Shown one piece after another: positions 54,809-63,890 of a DNA stretch of 64,000 bases. The stretch's first letter is position 1. Each line of letters starts with the position of its first letter. The position numbers and the translations under genes are program-made. The notes beneath the pieces were generated by a model. It was given only the letters and a program-made list of their open reading frames with translations. It was not told the DNA's origin and ran no database searches. Origin of the DNA: Streptomyces sp. NBC_00569 (GTDB taxonomy: Bacteria; Actinomycetota; Actinomycetes; Streptomycetales; Streptomycetaceae); NCBI RefSeq assembly GCF_036345255.1, contig NZ_CP107783.1, positions 6,432,001-6,496,000 of the forward strand, in the 5' to 3' direction.

Positions 54809-55450
54809 TCAGGGGGCGACCAGCAGGTTGAACGCCCGGTCCTTCGCGGCCGCGTACCGCTTGGCGACGTCCTGCCAGTTGACGACGCGCCACATGGCCT
54901 CGATGAAGTCGACCTTCTGGTTCTTGTACTGGAGGTAGAACGCGTGCTCCCACGCGTCGAAGACCAGGATCGGGACCGAGCCCTGGCCGACGTTGCCCTG
55001 GTGGTCGTAGATCTGCTCGACGACGAGGCGCCCGCTCACCGGCTCGTACGCGAGGACACCCCAGCCGGAGCCCTGCGTCGTCGCGGCGGCCTTGGTCAGC
55101 TGGGCCTTGAACCCGGCGAAGGAGCCGAAGGAGGCGGTGACGGCGTCCGCGAGGTCGCCCACGCCGTCCGCGGCCAGCGGTTCGCCGCCGCCGTCGCCGG
55201 ACATGTTGTGCCAGTAGATGCTGTGCAGGATGTGGCCCGAGAGGTGGAACGCGAGGTTCTTCTCCAGGCCGTTGATGGCGCCCCACGACTCCTTGTCGCG
55301 GGCCTCCTCCAACTGCTCCAGGGTGTCGTTCGCCCCCTTCACGTACGCCGCGTGGTGCTTGTCGTGGTGGAGCTCGATGATCTGCGGGTTGATGACCGGT
55401 TCGAGCGCCGCGTAGTCGTACGGAAGTTCAGGAAGCGTGTAAATGGCCAT
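54809..55450 (-). CDS. sodF: Iron-type (Fe/Mn family) superoxide dismutase
   Basis: 213 aa from ATG 55448-55450. Metal ligands of the Fe/Mn family are visible: His in IELHHDKHH (about 28), His in [14 protein letters not shown], and Asp/His in [12 protein letters not shown]. It dismutates superoxide in the cytoplasm. In S. coelicolor the iron enzyme SodF is repressed by nickel through Nur while the nickel enzyme SodN is made. A Nur-box-like sequence lies 35-51 bp upstream here. Monocistronic, flanked by hairpins on both sides. Confidence 0.95.
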   Translation of the reverse strand: MAIYTLPELPYDYAALEPVINPQIIELHHDKHHAAYVKGANDTLEQLEEARDKESWGAINGLEKNLAFHLSGHILHSIYWHNMSGDGGGEPLAADGVGDLADAVTASFGSFAGFKAQLTKAAATTQGSGWGVLAYEPVSGRLVVEQIYDHQGNVGQGSVPILVFDAWEHAFYLQYKNQKVDFIEAMWRVVNWQDVAKRYAAAKDRAFNLLVAP

Positions 55451-55484
55451 GACCGAGCCCTCCGGCTGCGTACTGCAGAGCTTA

Positions 55485-55501
55485 TTGCAAGTAATGTGCA
55501 A
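55485..55501. promoter_or_regulatory. Nur box upstream of sodF
   Basis: TTGCAA-GTAAT-GTGCAA (55485-55501) matches the Nur consensus TTGCAA-N5-TTGCAA with one mismatch. Its position over the sodF promoter predicts nickel-dependent repression by the Fur-family regulator Nur. Confidence 0.75.
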
Positions 55502-55535
55502 ATGCAGGCTAGCAGCAGGAGTGTGTGGCGCAACG

Positions 55536-55573
55536 CGAAGGACCCCCGGGCCACTTGGCCCGGGGGTCCTTCG
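55536..55573. terminator. Terminator hairpin downstream of permease 1
   Basis: Perfect 17-bp arms (55536-55552 and 55557-55573) with loop ACTT, 16 bp beyond the permease stop, separating it from the sodF promoter. Confidence 0.8.
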
Positions 55574-55588
55574 GTGAGCGGGGGAGAG

Positions 55589-57013
55589 CTACGCGTCGGC
55601 CGTCGCCCGCGACTGAGCCGCCTTCTGGCGTACGTAGCCGACGATCGCGAGCACGACGGTCAGGCCGCCCGTGTAGTACAGCTGCACGCGCGTGTCGTGC
55701 TCACGGGCCATCAGGACGAAGACCGCGACCATCGCGATGAGGGCCAGGACCGTGAGGTACGGGTACGCCCACATCTTCACGACGAGCTTCTCCGGGGCCT
55801 CGCGCTCCAGCTTGCGGCGCAGGACCAGCTGCGAGACGGCGATGAAGAACCAGACGACGAGGATGATCGCGCCGATGGTGTTGAGCAGCCAGGCGAAGAC
55901 GTCGTCCGGGCGCCAGTAGCTCAGCAGGACGCAGACGAAGCCGAAGACGGCGGAGACCAGGACCGCGACGCGCGGCACACCGCCGGTGACCTTGCCGATC
56001 ACCTTCGGGCCCATGCCACGGGCGACGAGCGAGCTCGCCATGCGGGAGGCCCCGTAGATGTTGGCGTTCATGGCCGACAGCAGGGCGATGAGGACGACCA
56101 CGTTCATGATCTGGCCGGCACCGGGGATGCCCAGGTGGTCGAGCGTGGCGACGTACGGGCCCTTGGTCGGGATCTCCTTCGCCGTCCACGGCAGCAGGAC
56201 CACGACGACGGCCATCGAGCCGACGTAGAAGAGCGCGATGCGCCACATCGCCGTACGGACCGCCTTCGCGACACCCTGCACCGGGTGCTCGGACTCCGCC
56301 GCGGCGATGGTGACGGTCTCCAGACCGCCGTACGCGAAGACCGAGGCGAGCAGGCCGACGATCAGCCCCTCCGTGCCGTTGGGCATGAAGCCGCCGTGGC
56401 CCGTCAGGTTGTCCATACCGGGCGCGGAGACGTCGGGCAGGACACCGAGGATCGCCAGCACGCCGATGACGAGGAAGAGCACGATCGCGCCGACCTTGAG
56501 CGTCGCGAACCAGAACTCGAACTCGCCGAAGTTCTTCACGGCCGCGAGGTTCGTGCCGGTGAACAGCAGCATGAACAGCGCGACCAGCGCCCACTCGGGC
56601 ACGCCGGGCAGCCACCCGTGCACGATGCCCGCCGCGCCGATGCCCTCCAGGCCCACGGCCACACAGAGCAGGAACCAGAACGACCAGCCTGCCGTGAACC
56701 CGGCCCACGGGCCGATGCCCCGCTCCGCGTGCACGGAGAACGAGCCGGAGGCGGGGTACGCGGCGGCCATCTCGCCGAGCATGCGCATCACGAGCATCAC
56801 GAGTGCGCCCGAGATCGCGTAGGCGAGGATGATCGACGGTCCGGCGGCCGCGATGGCGGTTCCGGAGCCCACGAAGAGGCCGGCACCGATCACACCGCCG
56901 AGCGCGATCATGGAGAGATGGCGCTGCTTGAGACCGCGCGACAGCGGCGGCTCGGCCGGCGACTGATCGATCGGCTGCGCGTCGACCGGCGACTGCGCGG
57001 ACGTCCGAGACAT
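55589..57013 (-). CDS. Amino-acid permease (APC superfamily, AAT type), copy 1
   Basis: 474 aa, twelve TM helices. TM1 GGVIGAGLFVGSGTAIAAAG and the loop MRMLGEMAAAYPASGSFS are the AAT signature of basic, aromatic or small amino-acid/H+ symporters. TM6 FAYGGLETVTIAAAESEHP supports this. The 50-residue N-terminus is hydrophilic. One of three paralogues within 7 kb. Downstream of copy 2 in the same direction (115-bp gap). Substrate cannot be assigned. Confidence 0.9.
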   Translation of the reverse strand: MSRTSAQSPVDAQPIDQSPAEPPLSRGLKQRHLSMIALGGVIGAGLFVGSGTAIAAAGPSIILAYAISGALVMLVMRMLGEMAAAYPASGSFSVHAERGIGPWAGFTAGWSFWFLLCVAVGLEGIGAAGIVHGWLPGVPEWALVALFMLLFTGTNLAAVKNFGEFEFWFATLKVGAIVLFLVIGVLAILGVLPDVSAPGMDNLTGHGGFMPNGTEGLIVGLLASVFAYGGLETVTIAAAESEHPVQGVAKAVRTAMWRIALFYVGSMAVVVVLLPWTAKEIPTKGPYVATLDHLGIPGAGQIMNVVVLIALLSAMNANIYGASRMASSLVARGMGPKVIGKVTGGVPRVAVLVSAVFGFVCVLLSYWRPDDVFAWLLNTIGAIILVVWFFIAVSQLVLRRKLEREAPEKLVVKMWAYPYLTVLALIAMVAVFVLMAREHDTRVQLYYTGGLTVVLAIVGYVRQKAAQSRATADA

Positions 57014-57128
57014 GGATGTGCCCTGTTCATTAGCTGAGACGGGGAAAGGCCCACAGTCTGAGCAGCGGCACCGCCTACAGGGAACAGCTGACCGGTATAC
57101 GGACACGACGCTCACACATCGTGAAGGT

Positions 57129-58517
57129 TCAGGCACGCCGCGCGCGCAGTTCCCGCACCCCCGCGACGGCCACGACGAGCACGGTCGCGCCGGTCGACCA
57201 CAACAGCTGCGGACGGGCCGCGTCGTCGGTCAGCATCAGCCCGATGACGGCCGCCATCGCGGCGAGCGTCACCCACGTCAGCCAGGGGAAGCCCCACATC
57301 CGCAGCATGAGCCGCTCGGGCGCCTCCCGTTCCACGAGCCGCCGCAGCCGCAGCTGCGACGCCGCGATCAGCGCCCACACGAACAGCAGCACCGCGCCGA
57401 CCGAGTTGAGCATGTAGAGGAAGACGGACTCCGGCCACTCCAGATTGAGCAGCACCGAGACGAAGCCGAACGCGACCGACGCGAGCACCGCCCGGCGCGG
57501 CACGCCCCCGCCGCTCACCTTCAGCAGCGCGCGGGGCGCCTCACCGCGCTCGGCCAGCGAGAACACCATGCGCGACGAGCCGTAGAGGTTCGCGTTGAGC
57601 GCCGAGAGGAGCGCCACGAACACCACGATGTTCATGATCTGGCCCGCGGACGGCACCCCGATCGAGTCGAGGACCGTGACGTACGGGCTGATGCCCGCCT
57701 TCTGTGCCGTCCACGGCAAAACCGTCACGATGACCAGCATCGAGCCGATGTAGAAGAAGAGGATGCGGAAGACCGCGCTGCGCACCGCCCGCGAGACCGC
57801 GCGCACCGGGTCGTCGGACTCGGCGGCCGCGATCGTCACGACCTCCAGGCCGCCGAACGCGAACACGACGGCGAGCACACCGGAGATGACGCCCTGCCAG
57901 CCGTGCGGCAGGAAGCCGCCCTGCCCGGTGAGGTTGGTGAAGCCGACCGGGTCCCCAAAGGAATCAGACGCAGCCGGCAGCAGCCCGAAGACCGCGAGCG
58001 TGCCGAGGATCAGGAACGCGACGATCGCGAACACCTTCAGAGCGGCGAACCAGAACTCGAACTCGCCGAAGTTCTTCACGGCCGCCAGGTTCGCCCCGGT
58101 GAAGACCAGCATGAACACCAGCACCCACGCCCACTGAGGCACGCCCGGCGCCCAGCCGTTCGCGATCTGCGCCGCGCCCGTCGCCTCCACGGCGAGGACG
58201 ACGACGAGCAGGAACCAGTAGAGCCAGCCGACGCTGAACCCGGCCCAGCGGCCGAGCGCCCGCTCCGCGTGCACGGAGAACGAACCCGACGCCGGCATCG
58301 CGGCGGACATCTCGCCCAGCATCCGCATCACGCACATCGCGAGCGTGCCCGCGATCAGATACGAGACGACGATGCCGGGCCCCGCGACCGCGATACCGGC
58401 GCCCGAGCCGACGAACAGCCCCGCCCCGATGACACCACCGAGGCCCAGCATCGTCAGATGCCGCTGCTTGAGTCCGCCTCCGAGCGGTTCGGGTTCGGAC
58501 GGGAGGTGGTCGTGCAT
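57129..58517 (-). CDS. Amino-acid permease (APC superfamily, AAT type), copy 2
   Basis: 462 aa, twelve TM helices. GGVIGAGLFVGSGAGIAVAG, MRMLGEMSAAMPASGSFS and FAFGGLEVVTIAAAESDDP parallel copy 1 closely, pointing to tandem duplication. The short N-terminus has MHDHLPSEPEP. ATG at 58515-58517. Divergent from bioY across 265 bp. Confidence 0.9.
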   Translation of the reverse strand: MHDHLPSEPEPLGGGLKQRHLTMLGLGGVIGAGLFVGSGAGIAVAGPGIVVSYLIAGTLAMCVMRMLGEMSAAMPASGSFSVHAERALGRWAGFSVGWLYWFLLVVVLAVEATGAAQIANGWAPGVPQWAWVLVFMLVFTGANLAAVKNFGEFEFWFAALKVFAIVAFLILGTLAVFGLLPAASDSFGDPVGFTNLTGQGGFLPHGWQGVISGVLAVVFAFGGLEVVTIAAAESDDPVRAVSRAVRSAVFRILFFYIGSMLVIVTVLPWTAQKAGISPYVTVLDSIGVPSAGQIMNIVVFVALLSALNANLYGSSRMVFSLAERGEAPRALLKVSGGGVPRRAVLASVAFGFVSVLLNLEWPESVFLYMLNSVGAVLLFVWALIAASQLRLRRLVEREAPERLMLRMWGFPWLTWVTLAAMAAVIGLMLTDDAARPQLLWSTGATVLVVAVAGVRELRARRA

Positions 58518-58782
58518 GGGAGGTTCAGACTGCTTTCGGGGCTCGCGTGGGTTTGGCAGGAACCTACAGTCTCCCCGGCGGCCGACCCCGGGCGCAAAAC
58601 GGGCCGATTCGGCTCTGGCCTCAGTGACGAGCATCACGCCAAGTCGCGCATGAGTAACGCCCTTTGTGAAGAGCCCACCAACACGCGCCGTCACCCTTTG
58701 TCGAGCAGTGACCGTGATCGGGGATCGGCCCCTGGGATAGCGTCACGGTGTCCCAACCTGCCCTCACCCCCGCGGAGTCCCG

Positions 58783-59361
58783 ATGAGTACGGCTGCCGTC
58801 TCCACCCGCCCCGGCAAGGTCCTGGCCGACCTGCTGCCCGCCTCGCGCACCCGCGACATCGCGCTCGTGCTCGGCGGCGCGGCCCTCACCGGCATCGCGG
58901 CCCAGATCGCCGTGCCCGTGCCGGGCTCCCCGGTCCCGGTCACCGGGCAGACCTTCGCCGCGCTCCTCGTCGGCACCGCGCTCGGCGCCCGCCGCGGCTT
59001 CCTCTCGCTCGCCGTGTACGCGCTCGTCGGCATGGCCGGCATGCCGTGGTTCGCGCAGGGCACCTCCGGTGCGGGCGGCGCCTCCTTCGGCTACGTCGTC
59101 GGCATGCTGCTCGCCTCCACCGTGGTGGGTGCGCTCGCCCGCCGCGGCGGCGACCGTTCGGTCCTGCGCACCGCGGGCACCATGGTCCTCGGCTCCGCGA
59201 TCATCTACGCGGTCGGCGTGCCCTACCTCGCCGCCGCCACCGGCATGACCCTCACGCAGGCGGTCGCCGCGGGCCTCACCCCGTTCCTCATCGGCGACGC
59301 CGTGAAGGCGGCCCTGGCGATGGGCGTGCTGCCCACCGCCTGGAAGTTCGCCGACAAGTAG
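58783..59361 (+). CDS. bioY: Biotin transporter substrate-specific component BioY
   Basis: 192 aa, six hydrophobic segments. The BioY pattern is clear: AQIAVPVPGSPVPVTGQTFA near residue 40, LGARRGFLSLAVYALVGMAG, and a C-terminal GDAVKAALAMGVLP. It is the S component of an ECF-type vitamin importer, binding biotin. The energising ATPase and T component (BioM/BioN or shared EcfAT) are not nearby, so it works alone or with distant partners. RBS CGGAG at about nine bases. No BirA-type operator was evident. Confidence 0.93.
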   Translation: MSTAAVSTRPGKVLADLLPASRTRDIALVLGGAALTGIAAQIAVPVPGSPVPVTGQTFAALLVGTALGARRGFLSLAVYALVGMAGMPWFAQGTSGAGGASFGYVVGMLLASTVVGALARRGGDRSVLRTAGTMVLGSAIIYAVGVPYLAAATGMTLTQAVAAGLTPFLIGDAVKAALAMGVLPTAWKFADK

Positions 59362-59377
59362 TTCTCGCCACGGGCGC

Positions 59378-60718
59378 TCAGCGCACGTTGTAGTTCCTCC
59401 GGAAGAGGTTCGCCGGGTCGTACGCGGCCTTCACATCGGCGAGCCTCTTCCGCGTCTGTGCGTCGTACAGCCCCTCCGTGCGGTCGCCGCCGCCGAACGC
59501 GAAGTTCAGGGACCGGCCCATCCGCTGCTCCTCGACCCGCTTGAACGCGAGGGCGTGATGAGCGCGGACGGCCTCGCGGTCCGTCCCGTCCAGCGGCGAC
59601 AGGATCCGCACCAGCCACTGTGCCTCCCGGTACGGCACGCAGTTCTCGGCGGGCCTCGACAGGGCCCCGCCCAGGTGGTTGACCTGCACGACGTGCATGG
59701 AGGAGGCGTCCGGCCCGCACAGCGCGAGGAGTTCGGACACGCCCTCCACGGCCGGCTCCCGCAGCACCGCGCTGTCCCCGTAGTAGGCGTGCGGGAAGTC
59801 CGGGTCGCTGTGGATGGTGTGGCTCTCGGTGTACGGCATCTCGCGCAGGCTGTCCGACAGAGCCGGTCCGAGCGCAGCCCGCAGGGGCGCCACGAGCCGC
59901 TCGCCCTCGTCCGCGCTCCCGGTGAAGGCGACCCGCACGGAGATCACGTACCGGCCGCGCAGGTGCGGCGGGAGCGCGGGGATGTCCGGGTACACGAGGG
60001 CGGAGAGGGACGACGTCAGCGCGTCCGGCACGGTCCGCGCCCAGTCCGTGTACGCCCGCAGCACGGCCCCCGCGTCGGCCTTCGCGCCGTCGAAGGCGAG
60101 CGAGCCCCCGTACAGCCGGGCGACCGGCACCAGAGCGATCTCCAGACCCGTGACGACGCCCAGATTCGCGCCGCCGCCGAGCAGGCCGCGGAAGAGCTCC
60201 GGCTCGGCGTCGGCGGAGACCGTACGCAGGTGTGCGTCCGCCGTGACGACGTCGAGCGACCGGACGTGATCGGCCGCGTAACCGAACTCCCGCGCCAGGA
60301 TGCCGAGTCCGCCGCCCAGCGTGTACGAGACCGCGCCCACGCCCGGCGCCGAGCCGTTCAGCGGGGCGAGGCCGTGGGGAGCGGCCGCCTCGACGACCTG
60401 CCGCCAGCGCGTCCCCGCAAAGACCCGCGCCGTGCGCGCCGCCGCGTCCACCACGACCCCGTCCATGCGCCGCGTGGAGATCAGCACCCCGCCCTCGGAG
60501 TCCTCGGGCAGCCCGTGCCCGGTGGCCTGCACGCCGACGGGCAGGCCGGCACCGGCCGCGTACGCGACAGCGGCCTCGACGTCACCGGCGGAGGTTGCCG
60601 CGAAGATGACGTCGGGCCGCTGGGCGAAACCGGTCTGGAAGCCGGCCAGTTCCTCGTCGTACCCGGCGTCGCCGGGCCGCAGGACGAGCTGCTGTGTACG
60701 GATGTCGTCGGAATTCAT
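59378..60718 (-). CDS. FAD-binding oxidoreductase, berberine-bridge-enzyme type
   Basis: 446 aa. FAD_binding_4 domain (about 35-210) with VGVQATGHGL, whose His68 is the usual 8-alpha covalent FAD site, and SYTLGGGLGILAREFGY, where the second (Cys) attachment residue is absent. It ends with a BBE tail YDPANLFRRNYNV. Such enzymes oxidise sugars, alkaloids or polyketides with O2. No signal peptide, so presumably cytoplasmic. Convergent with bioY, with only 16 bp between stops. Substrate unknown. Confidence 0.88.
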   Translation of the reverse strand: MNSDDIRTQQLVLRPGDAGYDEELAGFQTGFAQRPDVIFAATSAGDVEAAVAYAAGAGLPVGVQATGHGLPEDSEGGVLISTRRMDGVVVDAAARTARVFAGTRWRQVVEAAAPHGLAPLNGSAPGVGAVSYTLGGGLGILAREFGYAADHVRSLDVVTADAHLRTVSADAEPELFRGLLGGGANLGVVTGLEIALVPVARLYGGSLAFDGAKADAGAVLRAYTDWARTVPDALTSSLSALVYPDIPALPPHLRGRYVISVRVAFTGSADEGERLVAPLRAALGPALSDSLREMPYTESHTIHSDPDFPHAYYGDSAVLREPAVEGVSELLALCGPDASSMHVVQVNHLGGALSRPAENCVPYREAQWLVRILSPLDGTDREAVRAHHALAFKRVEEQRMGRSLNFAFGGGDRTEGLYDAQTRKRLADVKAAYDPANLFRRNYNVR

Positions 60719-60796
60719 GCGGCAGACTCTGCCCGCATTACCTGACACCCGCCGTCAGCTTTTGTACCGAGACCTTTCCGGGAATACCCGGACGGG

Positions 60797-62260
60797 TCAG
60801 GCGGAGACCTTCTTCCGCTTCTGCACCTGCTCGCGCACCAGCGCGATAGCGACCACCACGGCCGCCACGAGCAGCGACAGGACGACCTGCTCGCGGCCCG
60901 CGTCGTCGGTGAGCATGTAGACGAGCACGAACGAGATCATCGCGATCGTGACCCATGTCAGATACGGGAAGAGCCACATCTTCACGACGAGCTTCTCGGG
61001 CTGCTCGCGCAGGATGATGCCGCGCATCTTCAGCTGTGTGAAGCAGATGACGAGCCAGACGAAGAGGGCGACGGCGCCGGAGGAGTTCAGCAGGAAGTTG
61101 AAGACGGTGTCCGGCCACTGGTAGTTGAACCAGACGGCGACGAAGCCGAAGACGACCGACCCGAGGATTGCGGCCTGCGGCACACCGCGCTTGCTCGTCC
61201 TGGCGAACGCCTTGGGCGCGTCACCGCGCTGACCGAGCGAGAACGCCATGCGGGAGGCGGTGTAGAGCCCGGAGTTCAGACACGACAGCACGGCCGTCAG
61301 CACGATGACGTTCATGACCTGACCGGCGTGGGGGATGCCGATCGAGTTCAGGGCCGCGACGTACGAGCCGTCCTTGGTGATCGACTTGTCGTTCCACGGC
61401 AGCAGCGTCAGGACGATGAAGATCGAACCGAGGTAGAAGACGCCGATGCGCCAGATCACGCTGTTCGTGGCCTTGGTGACGGCACGCTGCGGGTCCTCGG
61501 ACTCGCCGGCGGCCAGCGTGACGATCTCGCTGCCCATGAAGGAGAAGACGACCATGAGGACGCCGGTGAGGATCGACCCGGCGCCGTTGGGCATGAACCC
61601 GCCCGCGTCCGTCAGGTGTGCGAATCCGGCACCCGGATTGTCCGAGCCCGGCAGCACGCCGAACACGGCGAGCAGACCGATGATCACGAACCCGCCGATC
61701 GCGACGACCTTGATGCCCGCGAACCAGAACTCGAATTCGCCGTAGGAGGAGACCGAGGCCAGGTTCGTGGCGGTCAGGACCACCATCACGATCAGGGCCC
61801 AGCCCCACTGCGGCACGGCCGGCACCCAGCCGTTGAGGATCACGGCACCGGCGGTGGCCTCGACCGCGAGGACGACGACCCAGAAGAACCAGTACAGCCA
61901 GCCGATGGAGAAGCCCGCCCAGCGGCCGAGCGCACGGTCGGCGTAGGCGGAGAAGGAGCCGGACGACGGCCGTGCGGCAGCCATCTCGCCCAGCATCCGC
62001 ATCACCAGGACGACCATCGTGCCGACGAGGGCGTACGAGATGAGGATGGCGGGTCCGGCCTTGGCGATGCCCGAACCGGAGCCGACGAAGAGGCCGGCAC
62101 CGATCACACCGCCAATGGCGATCATCGACAGGTGCCGGTTCTTGAGTCCGGCCTTCAGCCCGTCGGGACCGTTGTTACCGGTCTGGCCGTCGTCAGGCTG
62201 TGAATCTCCAGGATTGTGGGGCGCCTGGTCGGCCTTCGCAAGGGAGGGTTGCGAGGTCAT
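60797..62260 (-). CDS. Amino-acid permease (APC superfamily, AAT type), copy 3
   Basis: 487 aa, twelve TM helices after a 45-residue Gln/Asp/Asn-rich N-terminus. GGVIGAGLFVGSGSGIAKAG, MRMLGEMAAARPSSGSFS and FSFMGSEIVTLAAGESEDP mark the AAT family. TM6 differs from copies 1 and 2 (MGSE versus GGLE), resembling GabP/AnsP-like members more. A basic tail (REQVQKRKK) ends the protein. Divergent from rpiB. Substrate not assignable. Confidence 0.9.
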   Translation of the reverse strand: MTSQPSLAKADQAPHNPGDSQPDDGQTGNNGPDGLKAGLKNRHLSMIAIGGVIGAGLFVGSGSGIAKAGPAILISYALVGTMVVLVMRMLGEMAAARPSSGSFSAYADRALGRWAGFSIGWLYWFFWVVVLAVEATAGAVILNGWVPAVPQWGWALIVMVVLTATNLASVSSYGEFEFWFAGIKVVAIGGFVIIGLLAVFGVLPGSDNPGAGFAHLTDAGGFMPNGAGSILTGVLMVVFSFMGSEIVTLAAGESEDPQRAVTKATNSVIWRIGVFYLGSIFIVLTLLPWNDKSITKDGSYVAALNSIGIPHAGQVMNVIVLTAVLSCLNSGLYTASRMAFSLGQRGDAPKAFARTSKRGVPQAAILGSVVFGFVAVWFNYQWPDTVFNFLLNSSGAVALFVWLVICFTQLKMRGIILREQPEKLVVKMWLFPYLTWVTIAMISFVLVYMLTDDAGREQVVLSLLVAAVVVAIALVREQVQKRKKVSA

Positions 62261-62360
62261 GGACGAATCCTTAAGTCTCGGGTCACGAGCCCACGCATTC
62301 AAACCCAGGGACGTACCGGACGGAAGACCTGACTCCGTATCGTGATTTTCGCCTCCGAGA

Positions 62361-62376
62361 CGTTTGCGCGTAAACG
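62361..62376. promoter_or_regulatory. LacI-type-looking palindrome between permease 3 and rpiB
   Basis: CGTTTGCGCGTAAACG pairs at seven of eight positions per arm, with a central CpG, like operators of LacI-family repressors. It lies 100 bp before permease 3 and 59 bp before rpiB. No LacI gene is in the window. Confidence 0.35.
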
Positions 62377-62434
62377 AACGGCGACAACGACCCGACCGCG
62401 CCGTGCCCGGGTGGGACGTGCCACACTCGGACCC

Positions 62435-62920
62435 ATGCGCGTGTACCTCGGCTCGGATCATGCCGGCTACGAACTCAAGAACCACCTCGTCGAATGGCTC
62501 AAGGCCCACGGCCACGAGCCCGTCGACTGCGGGCCCCACATCTATGACGCCCAGGACGACTACCCTCCGTTCTGCCTCCGCGCCGCGGAGCGCACGGCGG
62601 CGGACCCGGACGCCCTCGGCATCGTGATCGGCGGCTCCGGCAACGGCGAGCAGATCGCCGCGAACAAGGTGAAGGGCGTCCGTGCGGCCCTCGCCTGGAG
62701 CGAGCAGACCGCCGCGCTGGGCCGTGAGCACAACGACGCGAACGTGGTCTCCATCGGCGGCCGCATGCACACGCAGGAAGAGGCGACGAAGTTCGTCGAG
62801 ATCTTCCTCTCCACCCCGTACTCGGGCGAGGAGCGTCACACGCGCCGCATCGAGATGCTGTCGCGCTACGAGGAGACGGGCGACCTCCCCCCGATCCCGG
62901 CCCACCACCCGCAGGACTGA
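62435..62920 (+). CDS. rpiB: Ribose-5-phosphate isomerase B
   Basis: 161 aa from ATG 62435. The N-terminal MRVYLGSDHAGYELK and the active-site loop GGSGNGEQIAANKVKGVRA are typical. The residue equivalent to the E. coli catalytic Cys66 is Ser68, with Glu72 nearby as the base, the actinobacterial RpiB type known from M. tuberculosis. It interconverts ribose 5-phosphate and ribulose 5-phosphate in the pentose phosphate pathway. CACACT seven bases upstream and no RBS suggest a leaderless start. Confidence 0.94.
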   Translation: MRVYLGSDHAGYELKNHLVEWLKAHGHEPVDCGPHIYDAQDDYPPFCLRAAERTAADPDALGIVIGGSGNGEQIAANKVKGVRAALAWSEQTAALGREHNDANVVSIGGRMHTQEEATKFVEIFLSTPYSGEERHTRRIEMLSRYEETGDLPPIPAHHPQD

Positions 62921-62935
62921 CTCAGCCCCTCGATC

Positions 62936-63034
62936 CAGCCCCTCCGGCGTTCGAGGAGCGGGGTCTGGGGCGGAGCCCCAGGACTTTCGGGAAGGGGTGG
63001 GCCGGGGGAGAGAATCCCCCGGCCCGCCCCCACC
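62936..63034. repeat. Streptomyces intergenic palindromic repeat
   Basis: The stretch CCCCTCCGGCGTTCGAGGAG through GGGGCGGAGCCCC matches a repeat I recall as very abundant in Streptomyces intergenic regions. It holds hairpins CTGGGG/CCCCAG (62965-62970 and 62976-62981) and a perfect 11-bp stem (62999-63009 and 63015-63025), and probably acts as a terminator for rpiB. Confidence 0.7.
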
Positions 63035-63055
63035 AACCCCAGGAGACAGAGACCC

Positions 63056-63868
63056 GTGCCAGAGGGCCACACCATCCACCGCCTGGCCCAGGACCACCTG
63101 GAGCGCTTCGCCGGCCGGCCGGTGAGCGTCCGCAGCCCGCAGGGCAAGTTCTCCGACAGCTCCGCCCTCCTGGACGGCCTGGTCCTCGACGGGGTGGACG
63201 CCCACGGCAAGCACCTCTTCCTGGGCTTCGCGGAAACCGGCTGGATCCACATCCACCTGGGCCTCTTCGGCAAGTACGCCCTTGGAACGACTCCCGCCCC
63301 GCCGCCCACGGACACGGTCCGCCTGCGGCTGCTGAGCGACACGCACTACTCCGACCTGCGCGGCCCCACGACCTGCGCCCTGATCACGGGCGCCGAGAAG
63401 CAGGCGATACACGACCGTCTCGGCCCCGACCCGCTCAGGAACGGCGACGACCCGGACCGCGCCTGGCGCCGTATCTCCCGCAGCCGCACCACCGTCGCCG
63501 CGCTGCTCATGGACCAGAAGATCATCGGGGGCGTCGGCAACGTCTACCGCGCCGAGGTCCTCTTCCGGCACGGCATCGACCCGTACACCCCGGGCAAGGA
63601 CCTCACGTCCGACGAGTGGACGGCGATCTGGACGGACCTGGTGGCGCTGATGCGCGAGGGCGTCCGGCACAACCGCATCGACACCGTCCGCCCGGAGCAC
63701 ACCCCCGAGGCGATGGGCCGCCCGCCGCGCGTCGACGACCACGGCGGCGAGGTGTACGTCTACCGGCGGGCCACGATGCCCTGCCATCTGTGCGGCACGG
63801 AGATCCGCACGGCGTCCCTCGCGGCCCGCAACCTCTTCTGGTGCCCGAGGTGCCAGCCGCCCCGCTGA
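63056..63868 (+). CDS. nei: Fpg/Nei-family DNA glycosylase
   Basis: 270 aa from GTG 63056 with AGGAGA upstream. N-terminal MPEGHTIHRLA gives the catalytic Pro2 and Glu3, GKHLFLGF the conserved Lys, and VGNVYRAEVLF the H2TH motif. The C-terminal zinc finger has CHLC and CPRC. PEGH (not PELP) points to endonuclease VIII (Nei2-like) rather than Fpg, acting on oxidised pyrimidines in base-excision repair. Full family length. Confidence 0.92.
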   Translation: MPEGHTIHRLAQDHLERFAGRPVSVRSPQGKFSDSSALLDGLVLDGVDAHGKHLFLGFAETGWIHIHLGLFGKYALGTTPAPPPTDTVRLRLLSDTHYSDLRGPTTCALITGAEKQAIHDRLGPDPLRNGDDPDRAWRRISRSRTTVAALLMDQKIIGGVGNVYRAEVLFRHGIDPYTPGKDLTSDEWTAIWTDLVALMREGVRHNRIDTVRPEHTPEAMGRPPRVDDHGGEVYVYRRATMPCHLCGTEIRTASLAARNLFWCPRCQPPR

Positions 63869-63890
63869 CCCGCACCCGACACCCGCCGCG

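Noticed and set aside
55589..62260. A biosynthetic gene cluster formed by the permeases, BBE flavoprotein and bioY
   Set aside because: Strands alternate, no core biosynthetic enzymes are present, and the neighbours are housekeeping genes.
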